A stretch of DNA of 64,000 nucleotides from Cupriavidus sp. WGlv3. Lineage in GTDB: Bacteria > Pseudomonadota > Gammaproteobacteria > Burkholderiales > Burkholderiaceae. The notes beneath the pieces were generated by a model. The model was not told where the DNA came from. It saw nothing but the letters and a program-made list of their open reading frames with translations, and searched no databases. Location: assembly GCF_023952475.1 (NCBI RefSeq), contig NZ_JALHRX010000006.1, positions 1 through 64,000 of the forward strand, in the 5' to 3' direction. This document shows positions 8,601 through 17,232 of this stretch, piece after piece. Made by a program: the position numbers and the translations under genes. The number at the start of each line of letters is the position of its first letter. The stretch's first letter is position 1.

Positions 8601-9582
8601 CCAGCGCCAGGCGCTGCGGCCGCTGCTGGTGCGCCCGCTGCTGCAGTCTTACGCCGTGGTGATCCGCCCGGCCAGCGTCGAGATCAACAAGGTCTGGAAC
8701 GCACAGGTGTACCAGCCGTTCAGCCAGACCCTGGCGACCAAGTATCCGTTCGCATCGGATGCCAAGATCGAAGCCAGCGCGGCCGAGATCGGCCAGATCT
8801 TCGGGCCTGAGGGCGCCATCGCCAAGTTCACCACCGCCACCATCGGCCCGCTGTCGGTGCGCCGCGGCGACATGCTGGCCGCGCGCACCTGGGGCGACCT
8901 GGGCCTGACGCTGGCGCCGGAGTTCACCACCAACTTCACGCGCTGGGTGGCGCCGCTGACGGGCGGTGCCGCGGGCGGTGGTGGCGGCGCCACGGCCGCG
9001 GCGGCGCAGCAGACCGTGTTCCAGATCCTGCCGACGCCCGCGACAGGCACCACCGAGTACACCATCGAGATCGACGGGCAGCAGCTGCGCTATCGCAATA
9101 CGCCGGCGCAGTGGGCCAACTTTGTCTGGCCTAACCCGCAGGGTTCGCCGGGCGCGAAGATCACGGCAACGACCTTCGACGGCCGCTCCGTCGAGCTGCT
9201 CAACGAGCCCGGCCGCTTCGGCCTGGAGCGCCTGATTGCGACCGCTGCACGCAAGCGCCGCCCCGATGGCGCCTTCGACCTGACCTGGAGCCGCGACAGC
9301 ATCGCGGTCAGCGTGGCATTGCGCATCATCAGCAGCCCGCAGACCGCGGGCAACGCCAGCGCATCCGACTCTCCGCAGAGCCAGGGCCTGCGCGGCCTGC
9401 GCCTGCCAACCGCGATCGCCGACGCCAATGCGCCGCTCAATACCGCGACGCCGCCGGCCGCTTCACCGTCGACTTCGCCCGCGGCAGCGCCGTCCGCCCC
9501 GCCTGTCCCGAACCCGCAGGCCAGCACGCCGGGCAGCGCGCAGGCCTCGGCCCAAGTCAACCAAGGAGGTACGGCGCAATGA
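5617..9582 (+). CDS. tssM: T6SS membrane core component TssM (IcmF/VasK)
   Basis: 1321 residues, slightly longer than most TssM proteins. Two N-terminal membrane helices (about 12-33 and 37-53) precede a cytoplasmic NTPase-like domain. Its Walker A motif GNPAAGKS lies at residues 130-137 and a DTAGR motif follows. A third helix near residue 440-460 (ATFFGLVLVLGLLLGG) leads into the periplasmic IcmF-related region and the C-terminal beta domain that binds TssJ. An Ala/Thr/Pro-rich linker occurs around 580-610 and again at the extreme C-terminus. TssM with TssL and TssJ forms the trans-envelope channel that anchors the baseplate. The intact Walker A suggests an NTP-binding subtype. The stop overlaps the tagF start by four bases (ATGA), indicating translational coupling. 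Confidence 0.97.
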   Translation: MHRILNFLTHTRTLSVFGVVVLTVFLLLMAQTLEIGLAWVAIVLGVLLLAWLATYLWKRWRARRASGKLEGILEQQADMAAKAAPPDKRDEVEALRTRLASAVKTIKTSKLGQMSGSEALYELPWYIVIGNPAAGKSTAVLNSGLQFPFADKNSAVIHGIGGTRNCDWFFTTEGILLDTAGRYAVHEEDRREWLGFLDLLKRYRPKAPINGIVVTVSIPELTQNRPEFAINLAKNLRQRVQELTERLEVFAPVYVMFTKADLITGFTEFFGDNEKQERDRVWGATLPFAPEERRDVASVFDQRFDELCDGLKEISVAQIAQHRNGKLSPGLLSFPLEFASVKPTLRAFLVTLFDENPFQYKPVFRGFYFTSAVQEASTTSVSAERIARRFGLKLEGVAGNREVFSKNGFFLRDLFSKVIFADRRTVRQFASPAKTRLRFATFFGLVLVLGLLLGGWTWSFLGNRQLTANVQADLDKIVKMQQNRVDLQARLEALDILQDRIEQLERFRADHPLALSLGLYQGDTLQHKLLDEYYNGLRQVMLKPVGGAIETFLAEVNAHPEQLAPMVRPPETGAVAATSLASAAPASAPAATATTAATTAAAPAAGKRYTDASPTNVEDAYNALKTYLMLADKRHVEVAHLTDQMTRFWRGWLEDNRGNMSREQLIRSAERNLSFFLARVNDDNWPLLEGNLSLIDQSRENLRRVVRGMPARERAYAEIKARASTRFAPMTVARIVGDTGASVVAGSYAVPGTFTREAWLGYVQPAIREAASKELQSKDWVLNVAARDDLTLEGSPEQIQKTLVTMYKTEYAREWQRFMQGVTIQDFGSFEQAVASMNLLGDPANSPIRKVLDTAYEQTSWDNPSLLNAGLKQAKSGMLDWFKRLISRGTPSQVSVNVDVSGANTAAGTIPMGPVGKEFSGLARIVVMHDNNSMLRGYMESLSKVRTRFNQLKNQGDPGPGARQLMQQTLDGNGSELADALKYVDEQMMTGLTDSQRQALRPLLVRPLLQSYAVVIRPASVEINKVWNAQVYQPFSQTLATKYPFASDAKIEASAAEIGQIFGPEGAIAKFTTATIGPLSVRRGDMLAARTWGDLGLTLAPEFTTNFTRWVAPLTGGAAGGGGGATAAAAQQTVFQILPTPATGTTEYTIEIDGQQLRYRNTPAQWANFVWPNPQGSPGAKITATTFDGRSVELLNEPGRFGLERLIATAARKRRPDGAFDLTWSRDSIAVSVALRIISSPQTAGNASASDSPQSQGLRGLRLPTAIADANAPLNTATPPAASPSTSPAAAPSAPPVPNPQASTPGSAQASAQVNQGGTAQ

Positions 9583-10568
9583 GCCAGCCGACCCAACTGC
9601 AGCTGTCCTATTTCGGCAAGCTCCCGTCCCGGGGCGACTTCGTCAAGAGTGCCAATAACACCCAGCTGCTCGATACGCTGGACCGCTGGCTTGCGCAAGG
9701 CATGGAACTACTGGCCGAAGACCCGGCCTGGAAGGCTTGCTATGACGCGTGGAAGCCGATGCACTTCGCCTTCCTGGGCTCGCAAAGCAAGCTCGCCATC
9801 GCGGGTGTGCTGATGGCCAGCAGCGACCTGTCGTCGCGGCGCTTCCCGTTCCTGACGGCAGCGGCGATGGAGGTGGAGCGTCCCCTGCAATTCATCGCCC
9901 GCAGCCCGCTGGCGCTGGCCCGCCTGTGGACGCGCGCCGGGCAGCAGATGCATGCGCTCGCACAGGCCCCCGATGCCACCGAAGGCCTGCAGCAGCTGGC
10001 CCAGTCCCAACTGGGCGTGGAAACCGGTGCCGGCGCGCAGACCCACGACGCCAGCTTTGCCGACTTCATCGACTTCCAGACCGTGGCCGGCCTGGAGCAC
10101 ATGCTGGCCGGCCAGGGCCAGCATGTACGGTTGCGCCGCACGCTGCTGGCGCTCGGCATCCTGCTGCAGCCGCTGATGTCGTCCGGCTCCTCGCACCTGG
10201 AAAAAGGCCTGACCCTGCCGCTGCCCGCCGACCCGCTCTATCGCAGCCTGGTTGCGAGCTTCTGGCTGGAACTGGTATCGCGCTTCCTGCACCGGGCGGA
10301 TTTCGAACTGTCGATCTTCCTCGGGCAGATCGGCGGCAACGAGCGCCTGGTGATCGGCTTCAACGGCGCCTCGTCCCGCACGCTGCACGGCGTGATCTCG
10401 CCGCTGGCCTATGCCGAGCAGAACATCAATATCGATGACCCGGAATGGGTCGAGCAACACGTCAACGGAGACTACGGCATGGCCAAGTTCGTCAGCTACA
10501 TGGACCAGCCGCAGCTGTCGCTGCGCCTGGCGCTCGACACCTTCCGTGAAGTCTTTGCCGGGGAATAA
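9579..10568 (+). CDS. tagF: T6SS-associated protein TagF
   Basis: 329 residues beginning with the diagnostic TagF motif YFGKLPSRGDFV (residues 11-22). The family (DUF2094, BMA_A0400 type) acts as a post-translational repressor of T6SS firing in Pseudomonas, where it works alongside the TPP phosphorylation pathway. No PppA phosphatase, PpkA kinase or Fha protein is seen in this window, so TagF here may act independently of phosphorylation, or those partners lie elsewhere. ATGA overlap with tssM and a 2-base gap to the OmpA-domain gene show it sits inside one operon. Confidence 0.93.
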   Translation: MSQPTQLQLSYFGKLPSRGDFVKSANNTQLLDTLDRWLAQGMELLAEDPAWKACYDAWKPMHFAFLGSQSKLAIAGVLMASSDLSSRRFPFLTAAAMEVERPLQFIARSPLALARLWTRAGQQMHALAQAPDATEGLQQLAQSQLGVETGAGAQTHDASFADFIDFQTVAGLEHMLAGQGQHVRLRRTLLALGILLQPLMSSGSSHLEKGLTLPLPADPLYRSLVASFWLELVSRFLHRADFELSIFLGQIGGNERLVIGFNGASSRTLHGVISPLAYAEQNINIDDPEWVEQHVNGDYGMAKFVSYMDQPQLSLRLALDTFREVFAGE

Positions 10569-10570
10569 GC

Positions 10571-11443
10571 ATGGGTGTCAATGCAGTACGCAACCGGATG
10601 GCCCACTTCAAGGCTGCCTCCGCCGCCGTTGGAACACGCACGCCCGCACTGGCGGCGGGCTTGCTGGCCGCGTTGGTCATGCTGCCCGGCCATGCCGCGC
10701 CCGGCGATCCCGGTACCACCGCCACGCCTGCCGCGTCGGCGGCCGCCCCTTCAGGCCGCGTCGTCGCAGGCGGCGCGGTCCCTGACGAAGCCACCAAGGC
10801 CAGTGTGCTGGCGCGCCTGCGCGAGCTGTATGGCAGCGCCAACGTGGTGGACCAGATCGAAGTCGGCAACGTCGTCTCGCCCCCGAACTGGTCGGCCAAT
10901 GTGCAGAAGATCCTCTCGCCGCAAATCAAGCAGGTCAGTCGCGGCCAGCTGAGCATCGATGGCACGCAGGTATCCGTGCACGGCGACGTGCGCAACGAGG
11001 CCCAGCGCCAGCAGATCGCCAGCGACATGGCCACCGGCCTGGGCCAGAGCTATACGGTGAAGAACGGCCTGCGCGTGCCGGCCTCCGAACAGAACCTGCT
11101 TGACCAGACCCTGGCCAACCGGATCATCGAATTCGAAACGGGCGCCGCCACGCTGACGCCCAAGGGCCGCGCCATCCTCGATGAAATGGCCGCGGTGCTG
11201 CCGCGCCTGAGCGCGCGCAAGATCGAGATTGTAGGCCACACCGACAACTCCGGCAGCCGCGCGCTGAACCTGACGCTAAGCCAGGCACGCGCGGAGACGG
11301 TGAAGAACTACCTGATCGGCAAGGGCGGCGAGCCCGGCATGCTGACGGCGGTGGGTGTGGGTCCGGACCAGCCGGTGGCGCCTAATGACAAAGAGGAAGG
11401 ACGGGCGAAGAACCGGCGGATCGAGTTCCGGGCGGGGCAGTAA
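10571..11443 (+). CDS. OmpA-family peptidoglycan-binding protein with BON-like repeats
   Basis: 290 residues. An export signal is formed by the hydrophobic run around residues 26-40, ending at GHAAPG. The middle part (about 65-180) has the alternating pattern of one or two BON-like domains, as in mycobacterial OmpATb/ArfA. The C-terminal third is a clear OmpA domain: FETGAATLTPKG, VGHTDNSGS, LSQARAETVKNYL and KNRRIEF. The TssL of this cluster lacks a peptidoglycan-binding extension, so this protein is the obvious candidate to fasten the membrane complex to the wall, the job done by TagL or TagN in other systems. The gene follows tagF by 2 bases. An upstream ATG at 10571 is used; ATG at 10601 is also possible. 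Confidence 0.88.
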   Translation: MGVNAVRNRMAHFKAASAAVGTRTPALAAGLLAALVMLPGHAAPGDPGTTATPAASAAAPSGRVVAGGAVPDEATKASVLARLRELYGSANVVDQIEVGNVVSPPNWSANVQKILSPQIKQVSRGQLSIDGTQVSVHGDVRNEAQRQQIASDMATGLGQSYTVKNGLRVPASEQNLLDQTLANRIIEFETGAATLTPKGRAILDEMAAVLPRLSARKIEIVGHTDNSGSRALNLTLSQARAETVKNYLIGKGGEPGMLTAVGVGPDQPVAPNDKEEGRAKNRRIEFRAGQ

Positions 11444-11461
11444 TCCGGCATTGCTGTGCGT

Positions 11462-11490
11462 CACGCCGGCGCATCGATACTGCCGGCGTG
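11462..11490. terminator. Hairpin between convergent OmpA-domain gene and tssA
   Basis: Nine-base perfect arms CACGCCGGC (11462-11470) and GCCGGCGTG (11482-11490) enclose an 11-base loop in the short spacer between two convergent genes. There is no clear T-tract on either side, so it is only a candidate bidirectional terminator. Confidence 0.4.
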
Positions 11491-11498
11491 GCCTGGAA

Positions 11499-12590
11499 TT
11501 ACGCGTCGTGATCAGCCGAAGGATCCGAGGTAACGCCGAGCAGCTCCTCGATCTGCGACAGCGTGGCATCGTCCTTGACCACCGTGCGCAGCCACGCGTG
11601 CAGCGGCATGTCGCCCCACTTGGCAGCGCGCGCCGCCAGGTAAGCCACCGGGCTGTGCGGCTCCGTACGTCGGAAAAAATCCGCGACCTCGCGCAATTGG
11701 GCCAGCGCCTGGGCACGCGTGCGAATCGGGCCGGAGTGCACGGCGTCGGCAGCGCCGGCCGGCACGCTTGCATGTCCGCTCTGCGCCGGCGAGGACGATG
11801 CGTGGTTCGCCGCTGCGCCGGCGAGCCGTTCCACTGGTTTGCCGACAAAGCGCTCCACCAGCATACGCACCGCCTCCAGCGCCTCTCGCGCCTGCCGGAA
11901 GCTGGGCGCATGCTCGCCGGCCCGCTCGTCCAGCACATCGCCGAGGTGCTTCAGCGCCGCTTCGCAGGACACCAGGTCCGCATGCAGTGCCGTATAGAAT
12001 GCCGCAGGCGTCTTCTTGCGCGCCGCCTCGAATTGCTCCTGGCGGGTCTTGCCCTGTGCCAGTTCGTCCGCCTGCTCCGGATCGCGACGAATCGCTTCCG
12101 CGAGGTGCGTCGCTACCTCCCAGTCGACGTAGGTATATTCACCCGCCGATTCATCGACCAGTGGAATCTCGCGAATCAACTGGCTCGACCGCCCCGCCAG
12201 CCACGTCACGCTGCCGGTACGGTAATCGACATCATCGGCTTCCATCACCGGATGCAGGTGATCCCAGTATTGGCCACAAAGCTCGGCCGTCAGCTGGTAG
12301 CCGTCGCGCAGCCCGGCAAAACCCCTCTCCTTTGACAGCGCCTCCGTCAACCACACCGCCAGGCGGAGATCCTTGGTCCGATCCTGCAGCAGCGAGGTGG
12401 CTATTCCGATCACCTCGCGCCAGTCTGCCTCCTTGATATCCGTCACCCAATCGCCCTGGTCCAACGAAGGATCGTCAGCGCGGCGCGCCTCCTGGATGCG
12501 GTCGAATTCGGCGGAAAACAGCAGGTCTTCGCCGCAGGGCTGGTCGCCAGGAAGCGGAGCAAGCAGGCGGTCGAATTGGAGGGATGCCAT
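11499..12590 (-). CDS. tssA: T6SS baseplate/cap protein TssA (ImpA family)
   Basis: 363 residues with the ImpA N-terminal domain (PLPGDQPCGEDLLFSAEF at residues 12-29, followed by DWVTDIKEADWREV and the YQLTAEL...YWDHLHPV segment). A variable linker follows. The C-terminal region ends VADFFRRTEPHSPVAYLAARAAKWGDMPL and a short tail, the pattern of the short TssA class. TssA recruits to the membrane complex, primes sheath polymerisation and stays at the distal end. It is transcribed alone, convergent with the OmpA-domain gene and divergent from the small membrane protein at 12766. The start ATG at 12590 directly precedes the conserved N-terminus. Confidence 0.95.
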   Translation of the reverse strand: MASLQFDRLLAPLPGDQPCGEDLLFSAEFDRIQEARRADDPSLDQGDWVTDIKEADWREVIGIATSLLQDRTKDLRLAVWLTEALSKERGFAGLRDGYQLTAELCGQYWDHLHPVMEADDVDYRTGSVTWLAGRSSQLIREIPLVDESAGEYTYVDWEVATHLAEAIRRDPEQADELAQGKTRQEQFEAARKKTPAAFYTALHADLVSCEAALKHLGDVLDERAGEHAPSFRQAREALEAVRMLVERFVGKPVERLAGAAANHASSSPAQSGHASVPAGAADAVHSGPIRTRAQALAQLREVADFFRRTEPHSPVAYLAARAAKWGDMPLHAWLRTVVKDDATLSQIEELLGVTSDPSADHDA

Positions 12591-12765
12591 GGTGGTCAGT
12601 CAGCCTTGGGAACAAGAGGTAAGTGTACCGTTGGAGGTGCGGTAAGGCCATGGGCGTGGTGCCCAGAGCAGGCATTTGCGACGTACACTCTGCTGGATTC
12701 AATATTCCGCCTTGTGCGGTCCAGATCCGCAAAATCACCATTGCCGATGGTCCGCGCTTCCGCCA

Positions 12766-13230
12766 ATGAAAAGTCTGCTTAGAAACCTGTTACTACATGC
12801 CACGCTGGTCCTGATCGTTTTACTCATTCCCGTGGCAGTGTATGAACTAGTCTCGCAATCCAGGTTTAGAAATGTGGAACTGTTGGCGTTTGGCGGCGTC
12901 GTGACCTACCCCGCATACATTGGACTGTGGATCCGGAAGCTTCGAAGTGAGCGGGCCAGGTTCATTCTGCTTCATTTGCTGCTGGTACTGGTGAGTGCAT
13001 TCGTTGCGCTTATCGTTGGCGGAAACCAGCCTTCACTGGCCAGGATCGTGACTCCAGCAGCCGTGGCAGCCGCAACGCTGCCCGTTGCAGCTATTGCAGC
13101 GCTGCGCGGCGATCGGTGGCTCGCGGTTATGAGCCTGGGCAGTGCCGCCATATCGTTGCCTGTCGGCGCCATCCTATCGTGGGTCATATTCGTCAGTGCG
13201 GCGCTGTCCGGTATGCGCGGGGGCATGTAG
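12766..13230 (+). CDS. Small four-helix membrane protein, candidate immunity protein
   Basis: 154 residues from the ATG at 12766; the open frame extends further upstream to 12676, but that part is hydrophilic and lacks coding character. Four hydrophobic helices are visible: about 9-29, 40-52, 64-80 and a paired region from 86 to 148 (VTPAAVAAATLPVAAIAAL, then VGAILSWVIFVSAALSG). It has no recognised domain. It faces the VasX-like effector module head-on and lies next to tssA. Small polytopic inner-membrane proteins commonly protect against pore-forming T6SS effectors, so immunity is a reasonable inference but unproven. Codon use is less GC-biased than in the core tss genes. Confidence 0.6.
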   Translation: MKSLLRNLLLHATLVLIVLLIPVAVYELVSQSRFRNVELLAFGGVVTYPAYIGLWIRKLRSERARFILLHLLLVLVSAFVALIVGGNQPSLARIVTPAAVAAATLPVAAIAALRGDRWLAVMSLGSAAISLPVGAILSWVIFVSAALSGMRGGM

Positions 13231-13393
13231 CTGCTCTGCCGCTGATGACTTGTGCCGATCGGATCAAGCAGCGGCTAAGCCGCTCCCCGCACTCGGCATC
13301 GCGTTCCCGAGCCATCTTTACAGCCTGTTCGCGGTGTGCCAGCTACTCCTCGTCTTCATCAGGCCGCCGCTCTTGGCGTTACCGGCATAGGGC

Positions 13394-14533
13394 TTATCGC
13401 GCCATCGCGTCGTTGAGACCTTCGGCGGTTCCCCAGCGCATCATGAAGTCCACCTCATCGGCCTTAGCCAGCTTGCCCTTGGCGCGATACACCATTGCAG
13501 TCATCACAGCGCCTGCCTGCACGGGCCTCTCCTCTGGCTCTCCAATGCCAGAATCGCTCTCCCAAACCTTCGGGAATCGCGGCCAATAGCAAGTGGATTG
13601 CGCCAGAAACATGTACAGGGGCAGATAGAATGACACTTCCATCTCCAACCTGCATTGTGCTGCGCTTGGCATGCCGCAATAAGTGCTGTAGGCAGGTGGC
13701 AGATAGCGCGGCACCTGTCTGAACGACGTCGGGGCATTGGGTGGTATCACATCGATCGAAGGGCCTTCTTCCATATATTGGCGAATGTACTCCCACAGGC
13801 CTGCGACTCCTTCCGGGTAGTACGCGCTTGTCGCCGATTCGACAAAAATGACGTCCTCGCCTTCGGCTGCACCATCGTCTGCATTGAATGGCGGGTGGTA
13901 AAGAACCAGTGGCTGTGCCTGCTTGTAGCGGACTATTTTTGGCTCCATGCGCGCGGGGAAAGGCTTCAGCACGGCCTCTAGTCGATCCCATGCGAACACC
14001 TTGTCGCCGCCACAATAGCCGGGGCGTAATACGTAAACCTGGCGAGTCTTGCGGTTGAACCGGACACGCCCGCGCAACGGGCTGAAGAATGCTGTACGCG
14101 CACCCAGGCCAACGAACATCATGCAGACGAGAAACACGAAACCAGCCACAAACAACAACATGACCGTCCAGCCGCCGATCACCAACGGAAGCATCGCCGA
14201 TTCATAGGGTTCGCTCCAGCCGAGGAAAAACACCCTACCAAACAGCAGAGGGTGAAGGGCTAGGCCATACCAAATCCAAAGCGTGAACAAACAACCAAGT
14301 AGTACCAGCAGCGCCCAGGACGTCACCATGCTTTGCACGCCGAAACCAGGGTTGGCGAGTTCCAGGTAAGCATCGTTCTGCGCATAGATGCAACGGCCAG
14401 GGACGAACACGCCCTCTGCAGCGCCGCTTTCATTGACGCGCCAACGACGCTGCCCGTTGATGTTCAATAGTCCCCGGCTTTCTGCGACGGATCGGCGCTT
14501 GGCGCGTGCGTATTCGTATTCACGACCGAACAT
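13394..14533 (-). CDS. DUF6708-type membrane protein next to VasX-like effector
   Basis: 379 residues starting 26 bases after the effector stop, same strand, so very probably co-transcribed. An N-terminal soluble part carries NINGQRRWRVN and a possible covered strand region. Two or three membrane helices follow at about 68-90, 93-105 and 116-143 (WALLVLLGCLFTLWIWYG, GGWTVMLLFVAGFVFLVCMMF). A PH-like segment (RGRVRFNRKTRQVYVLRP, then VFAWDRLEAVL) and a long cytoplasmic tail complete it. The combination resembles the DUF6708 family, which is often coded beside T6SS BTH_I2691-type effectors. The role is not established; immunity or effector accessory are both possible. Moderately lower GC than the core genes suggests the module was acquired together. 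Confidence 0.7.
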   Translation of the reverse strand: MFGREYEYARAKRRSVAESRGLLNINGQRRWRVNESGAAEGVFVPGRCIYAQNDAYLELANPGFGVQSMVTSWALLVLLGCLFTLWIWYGLALHPLLFGRVFFLGWSEPYESAMLPLVIGGWTVMLLFVAGFVFLVCMMFVGLGARTAFFSPLRGRVRFNRKTRQVYVLRPGYCGGDKVFAWDRLEAVLKPFPARMEPKIVRYKQAQPLVLYHPPFNADDGAAEGEDVIFVESATSAYYPEGVAGLWEYIRQYMEEGPSIDVIPPNAPTSFRQVPRYLPPAYSTYCGMPSAAQCRLEMEVSFYLPLYMFLAQSTCYWPRFPKVWESDSGIGEPEERPVQAGAVMTAMVYRAKGKLAKADEVDFMMRWGTAEGLNDAMAR

Positions 14534-14559
14534 AAAAATCCTTAAAAGTCCTTTCCTGC

Positions 14560-17232
14560 TTATCCGCCCTGCAATTCGGCTTGGGCATTCGCCAGTTGCT
14601 GCAAGGTGTCCTTTAAATTATCGTGAATAGGTGCTTTACGGTCCCTGTTGCGCAATTTGTTCAACGGATTGTCCTGCAGCCAGTTTACCCACGGCTCATC
14701 GCTCAGTGCCCAAATGGCAATGATGGCGACCACAGCAATCACAGCACCAATCAATCCGAATACTGCAGCTGCGGCCGCCCAACCAGCCGATATGCCGGCT
14801 GCCGCGCCGCCAGTCATAAGCGCCACGATACTTGCTCCGGACCCCGCTATGGTGAAAAGGGTTCCGACAGCACTGACAATTTGCGCCAACATCAACCCAT
14901 ATTCCTGCCGCTGCGCCGACTTGATTGCATCCATAGAGTCCAGAACCATGGAGATTACCGCGGCGGGAGCTAAGAACTTGAATGCCGTTACACGCAGGGA
15001 TTTGAGATGCCGTAGTTGCAGGCCCTCGAACGTACTACGCATTCCTGGCGCCGTGAACAAGTCGTGAGCCTTGACACTCTTATAGATCGTTTCCTCATAT
15101 GCCTTGGCCCGCCAATCCATGACGCTGCCAATGCCTTGCAAGATGCCACCGACCATGTCGGTCCCGCTTCGAGCATCCAATTTTGCGCCAAACTGAACCC
15201 CTTTGATGATACCTTGTGCAACGTCCAACACACCCGCCAGCGCCGAGGCGCGTACGTTGGGAACCGCCTTTGCGGCGTTCGCCGAAAGTCCTCTTCGGAC
15301 TCGCACCGTTGCGGCGTTGGTCGCATTCCTTAACCGATCCTGGTCTGCGCGCGCCAACTGTACTGCGTAACGATCCGCAGTGCTGCCTACCGTCGCGACT
15401 GCGGTCAGCGAAAGAAGGCGCGTTAGTGCCGCTTCGGCCCGCGCCACAGGCATCCCCTGCACGGTCTGCACCATCTTCACACTCATCAGGCTGGCCACAT
15501 GCGCCGGCCACGCCAACTTCTGCAGTCTGTCGCTCTGACTGATAGACGGAAACTCATCAAGGAAGGCTAAAGCCTTATCACCAAGCGCAACACGTGCTCC
15601 AAAAGGCTTGAGCAGGTTGGCTACCTTATCCGCCAGCGGGGTGGTCGGGTCGACGGCCGGGAGCGTTGCACCACTCTCGTCCATGATCGCTTGCATAGCG
15701 GCCTTCAACTTGGCATTCCCGCGCGTTAACACCAAAGACAACGGCTTTCCATCGACCAGCTGTGCGTTCTTGATCCATGCGTGGCCGGCCCGGTTGCTCT
15801 CCGTCCCCGCAAGCGCTTGGGCGAGTTGCTTTGATAGGGAAGCACCGCCGCCAGGAGAACCGATCCGGTCATCAGTTCCACTGTAGCAATTTGCAGCTGT
15901 AAGCAACGCCTGGCTGTTTAACCAAGCGACTTGGTCCTGACCGAGCTTGGATCGACGCTGCGCGTCCAGATCAACTTGCCGGCGCTGCTCCTCAAGGATC
16001 TCCTTCCCCTTAGCCTCGTCATAGTACTTGGCGAATTCTTCTTCTCCGGCAGCTGCTGCGCGCGCCCGATCGCGTGCCAACTGTTCCTCGCGTCGACGCA
16101 ACATCATTTCCTGTTGTTGCCGCCGCGTTGCTTCGTCAGGATAGATCATCGGCGGCATACGCCGAATGACCTCCATGCGTTGTTTGATATCGGCCTCGGT
16201 GCGAGCCACGGTACCGTCCTTAATTAACTTTCGGAGGCTCTGGGCTGCGACTGCGGTCTGGCACACCCACTCATTATTGATGCTCTCGTGGAGGCCATTC
16301 GCGCTCCTAGCCTGCCAGGCGGTGTACGCCACTTGAGCTTCGGCCTGTAAATGCCCGAGCTCCTGTGTAATCCCGAGCGGGTCTTCGCAAGCAACGACCG
16401 CTCCTTTCCCAGACATCAGCATTTCACGCGTGGCCAGTAGCCGGGTCGCATGTGCTAAGCCATAGGTTGGCTGCTTGACGGTCATGGCCACGGTTTCCGT
16501 CGCTCCGGTATTGACGGAGTCGATCGAATAGACGGGCATCTCCACGTCTTCCAGATAGTCGCCCCAGCCTCGCTCTTTTGCATTGCTGCCCATCAGCCCG
16601 TACAGCAGCGGTTCGCACGCATCGCGGACTTCTAGTTTGTTGGAAAACGCTCCGTAGTCCAGCATATCCGCGTACAACTTCTCTGGCTCCGCAGTGTCCT
16701 TCTGCGCATGGTTACCTGAGAACCAGCCCTTTGCGTCGAAGCTCTGCATGTAAGTATCAAGCTTCGGCTCTACCTCGCGCTTGAGGTGCCTGGGATCCAG
16801 TAGATCCGGATGAAACATGTACCAGACTCTCGTGACCTCGCTTGGCTTGTCGATCCAGACCAAACTATTGTTTGCCTGGCGTGGCCCGCGGGCGCATGCG
16901 ATTTTTACCCTCGCCGTGGCGGGTAGCATGACGTCGAACTTGTTCAGAAATCCTTGTGGATGTACGGCATAGCCCTCCCATTCCTTGCCGCCTGCTCGAT
17001 CTATGCACAAATACAAGTAGCCCGCACGCAGCATCCGCAAATTGTAGACGGCGGTATCCAGCTTAATGCCTCCCGGTCTAGCTTGCAGCTGACCCTTTGG
17101 CGTATAGCGACGCAACAGATCCATCGCGGAAGTCTGCGAATGGTAGGCGACACCATACCGACCAAACAGGACCGGCAACCCTGTACGAGAGCAATTGGAA
17201 CACGGCGTCTTGCAAGGCTGACTAGCGCTCAT
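14560..17232 (-). CDS. VasX/BTH_I2691-like T6SS effector, probable membrane-active toxin
   Basis: 890 residues. The N-terminus has the CxxxCxxC-like start followed by GLPVLFGRYGVAY, the hallmark of the toxin-VasX N-terminal region found in T6SS effectors of the BTH_I2691 family. The middle (about 370-430) is a highly charged helical segment with RRQQQEMMLRRREEQLARDRARAAA, likely coiled coil. The C-terminal part (about 750-843) contains hydrophobic helices (FLAPAAVISMVL, IVSAVGTLFTIAG, and a long Gly/Ala/Ile run ending AIIAIWALSD), consistent with membrane insertion and pore formation as in Vibrio VasX. Translation is coupled to the DUF4123 adaptor by an ATGA overlap. Predicted target is the inner membrane of prey cells. 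No enzymatic motif is visible. Confidence 0.82.
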   Translation of the reverse strand: MSASQPCKTPCSNCSRTGLPVLFGRYGVAYHSQTSAMDLLRRYTPKGQLQARPGGIKLDTAVYNLRMLRAGYLYLCIDRAGGKEWEGYAVHPQGFLNKFDVMLPATARVKIACARGPRQANNSLVWIDKPSEVTRVWYMFHPDLLDPRHLKREVEPKLDTYMQSFDAKGWFSGNHAQKDTAEPEKLYADMLDYGAFSNKLEVRDACEPLLYGLMGSNAKERGWGDYLEDVEMPVYSIDSVNTGATETVAMTVKQPTYGLAHATRLLATREMLMSGKGAVVACEDPLGITQELGHLQAEAQVAYTAWQARSANGLHESINNEWVCQTAVAAQSLRKLIKDGTVARTEADIKQRMEVIRRMPPMIYPDEATRRQQQEMMLRRREEQLARDRARAAAAGEEEFAKYYDEAKGKEILEEQRRQVDLDAQRRSKLGQDQVAWLNSQALLTAANCYSGTDDRIGSPGGGASLSKQLAQALAGTESNRAGHAWIKNAQLVDGKPLSLVLTRGNAKLKAAMQAIMDESGATLPAVDPTTPLADKVANLLKPFGARVALGDKALAFLDEFPSISQSDRLQKLAWPAHVASLMSVKMVQTVQGMPVARAEAALTRLLSLTAVATVGSTADRYAVQLARADQDRLRNATNAATVRVRRGLSANAAKAVPNVRASALAGVLDVAQGIIKGVQFGAKLDARSGTDMVGGILQGIGSVMDWRAKAYEETIYKSVKAHDLFTAPGMRSTFEGLQLRHLKSLRVTAFKFLAPAAVISMVLDSMDAIKSAQRQEYGLMLAQIVSAVGTLFTIAGSGASIVALMTGGAAAGISAGWAAAAAVFGLIGAVIAVVAIIAIWALSDEPWVNWLQDNPLNKLRNRDRKAPIHDNLKDTLQQLANAQAELQGG

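Noticed and set aside
13231..13393. Short plus-strand frame after the four-helix protein, and the small hairpin at 13270-13284
   Set aside because: The frame has no ribosome site or domain; the 6-base stem lacks a T-tract, so it was not listed as a terminator.
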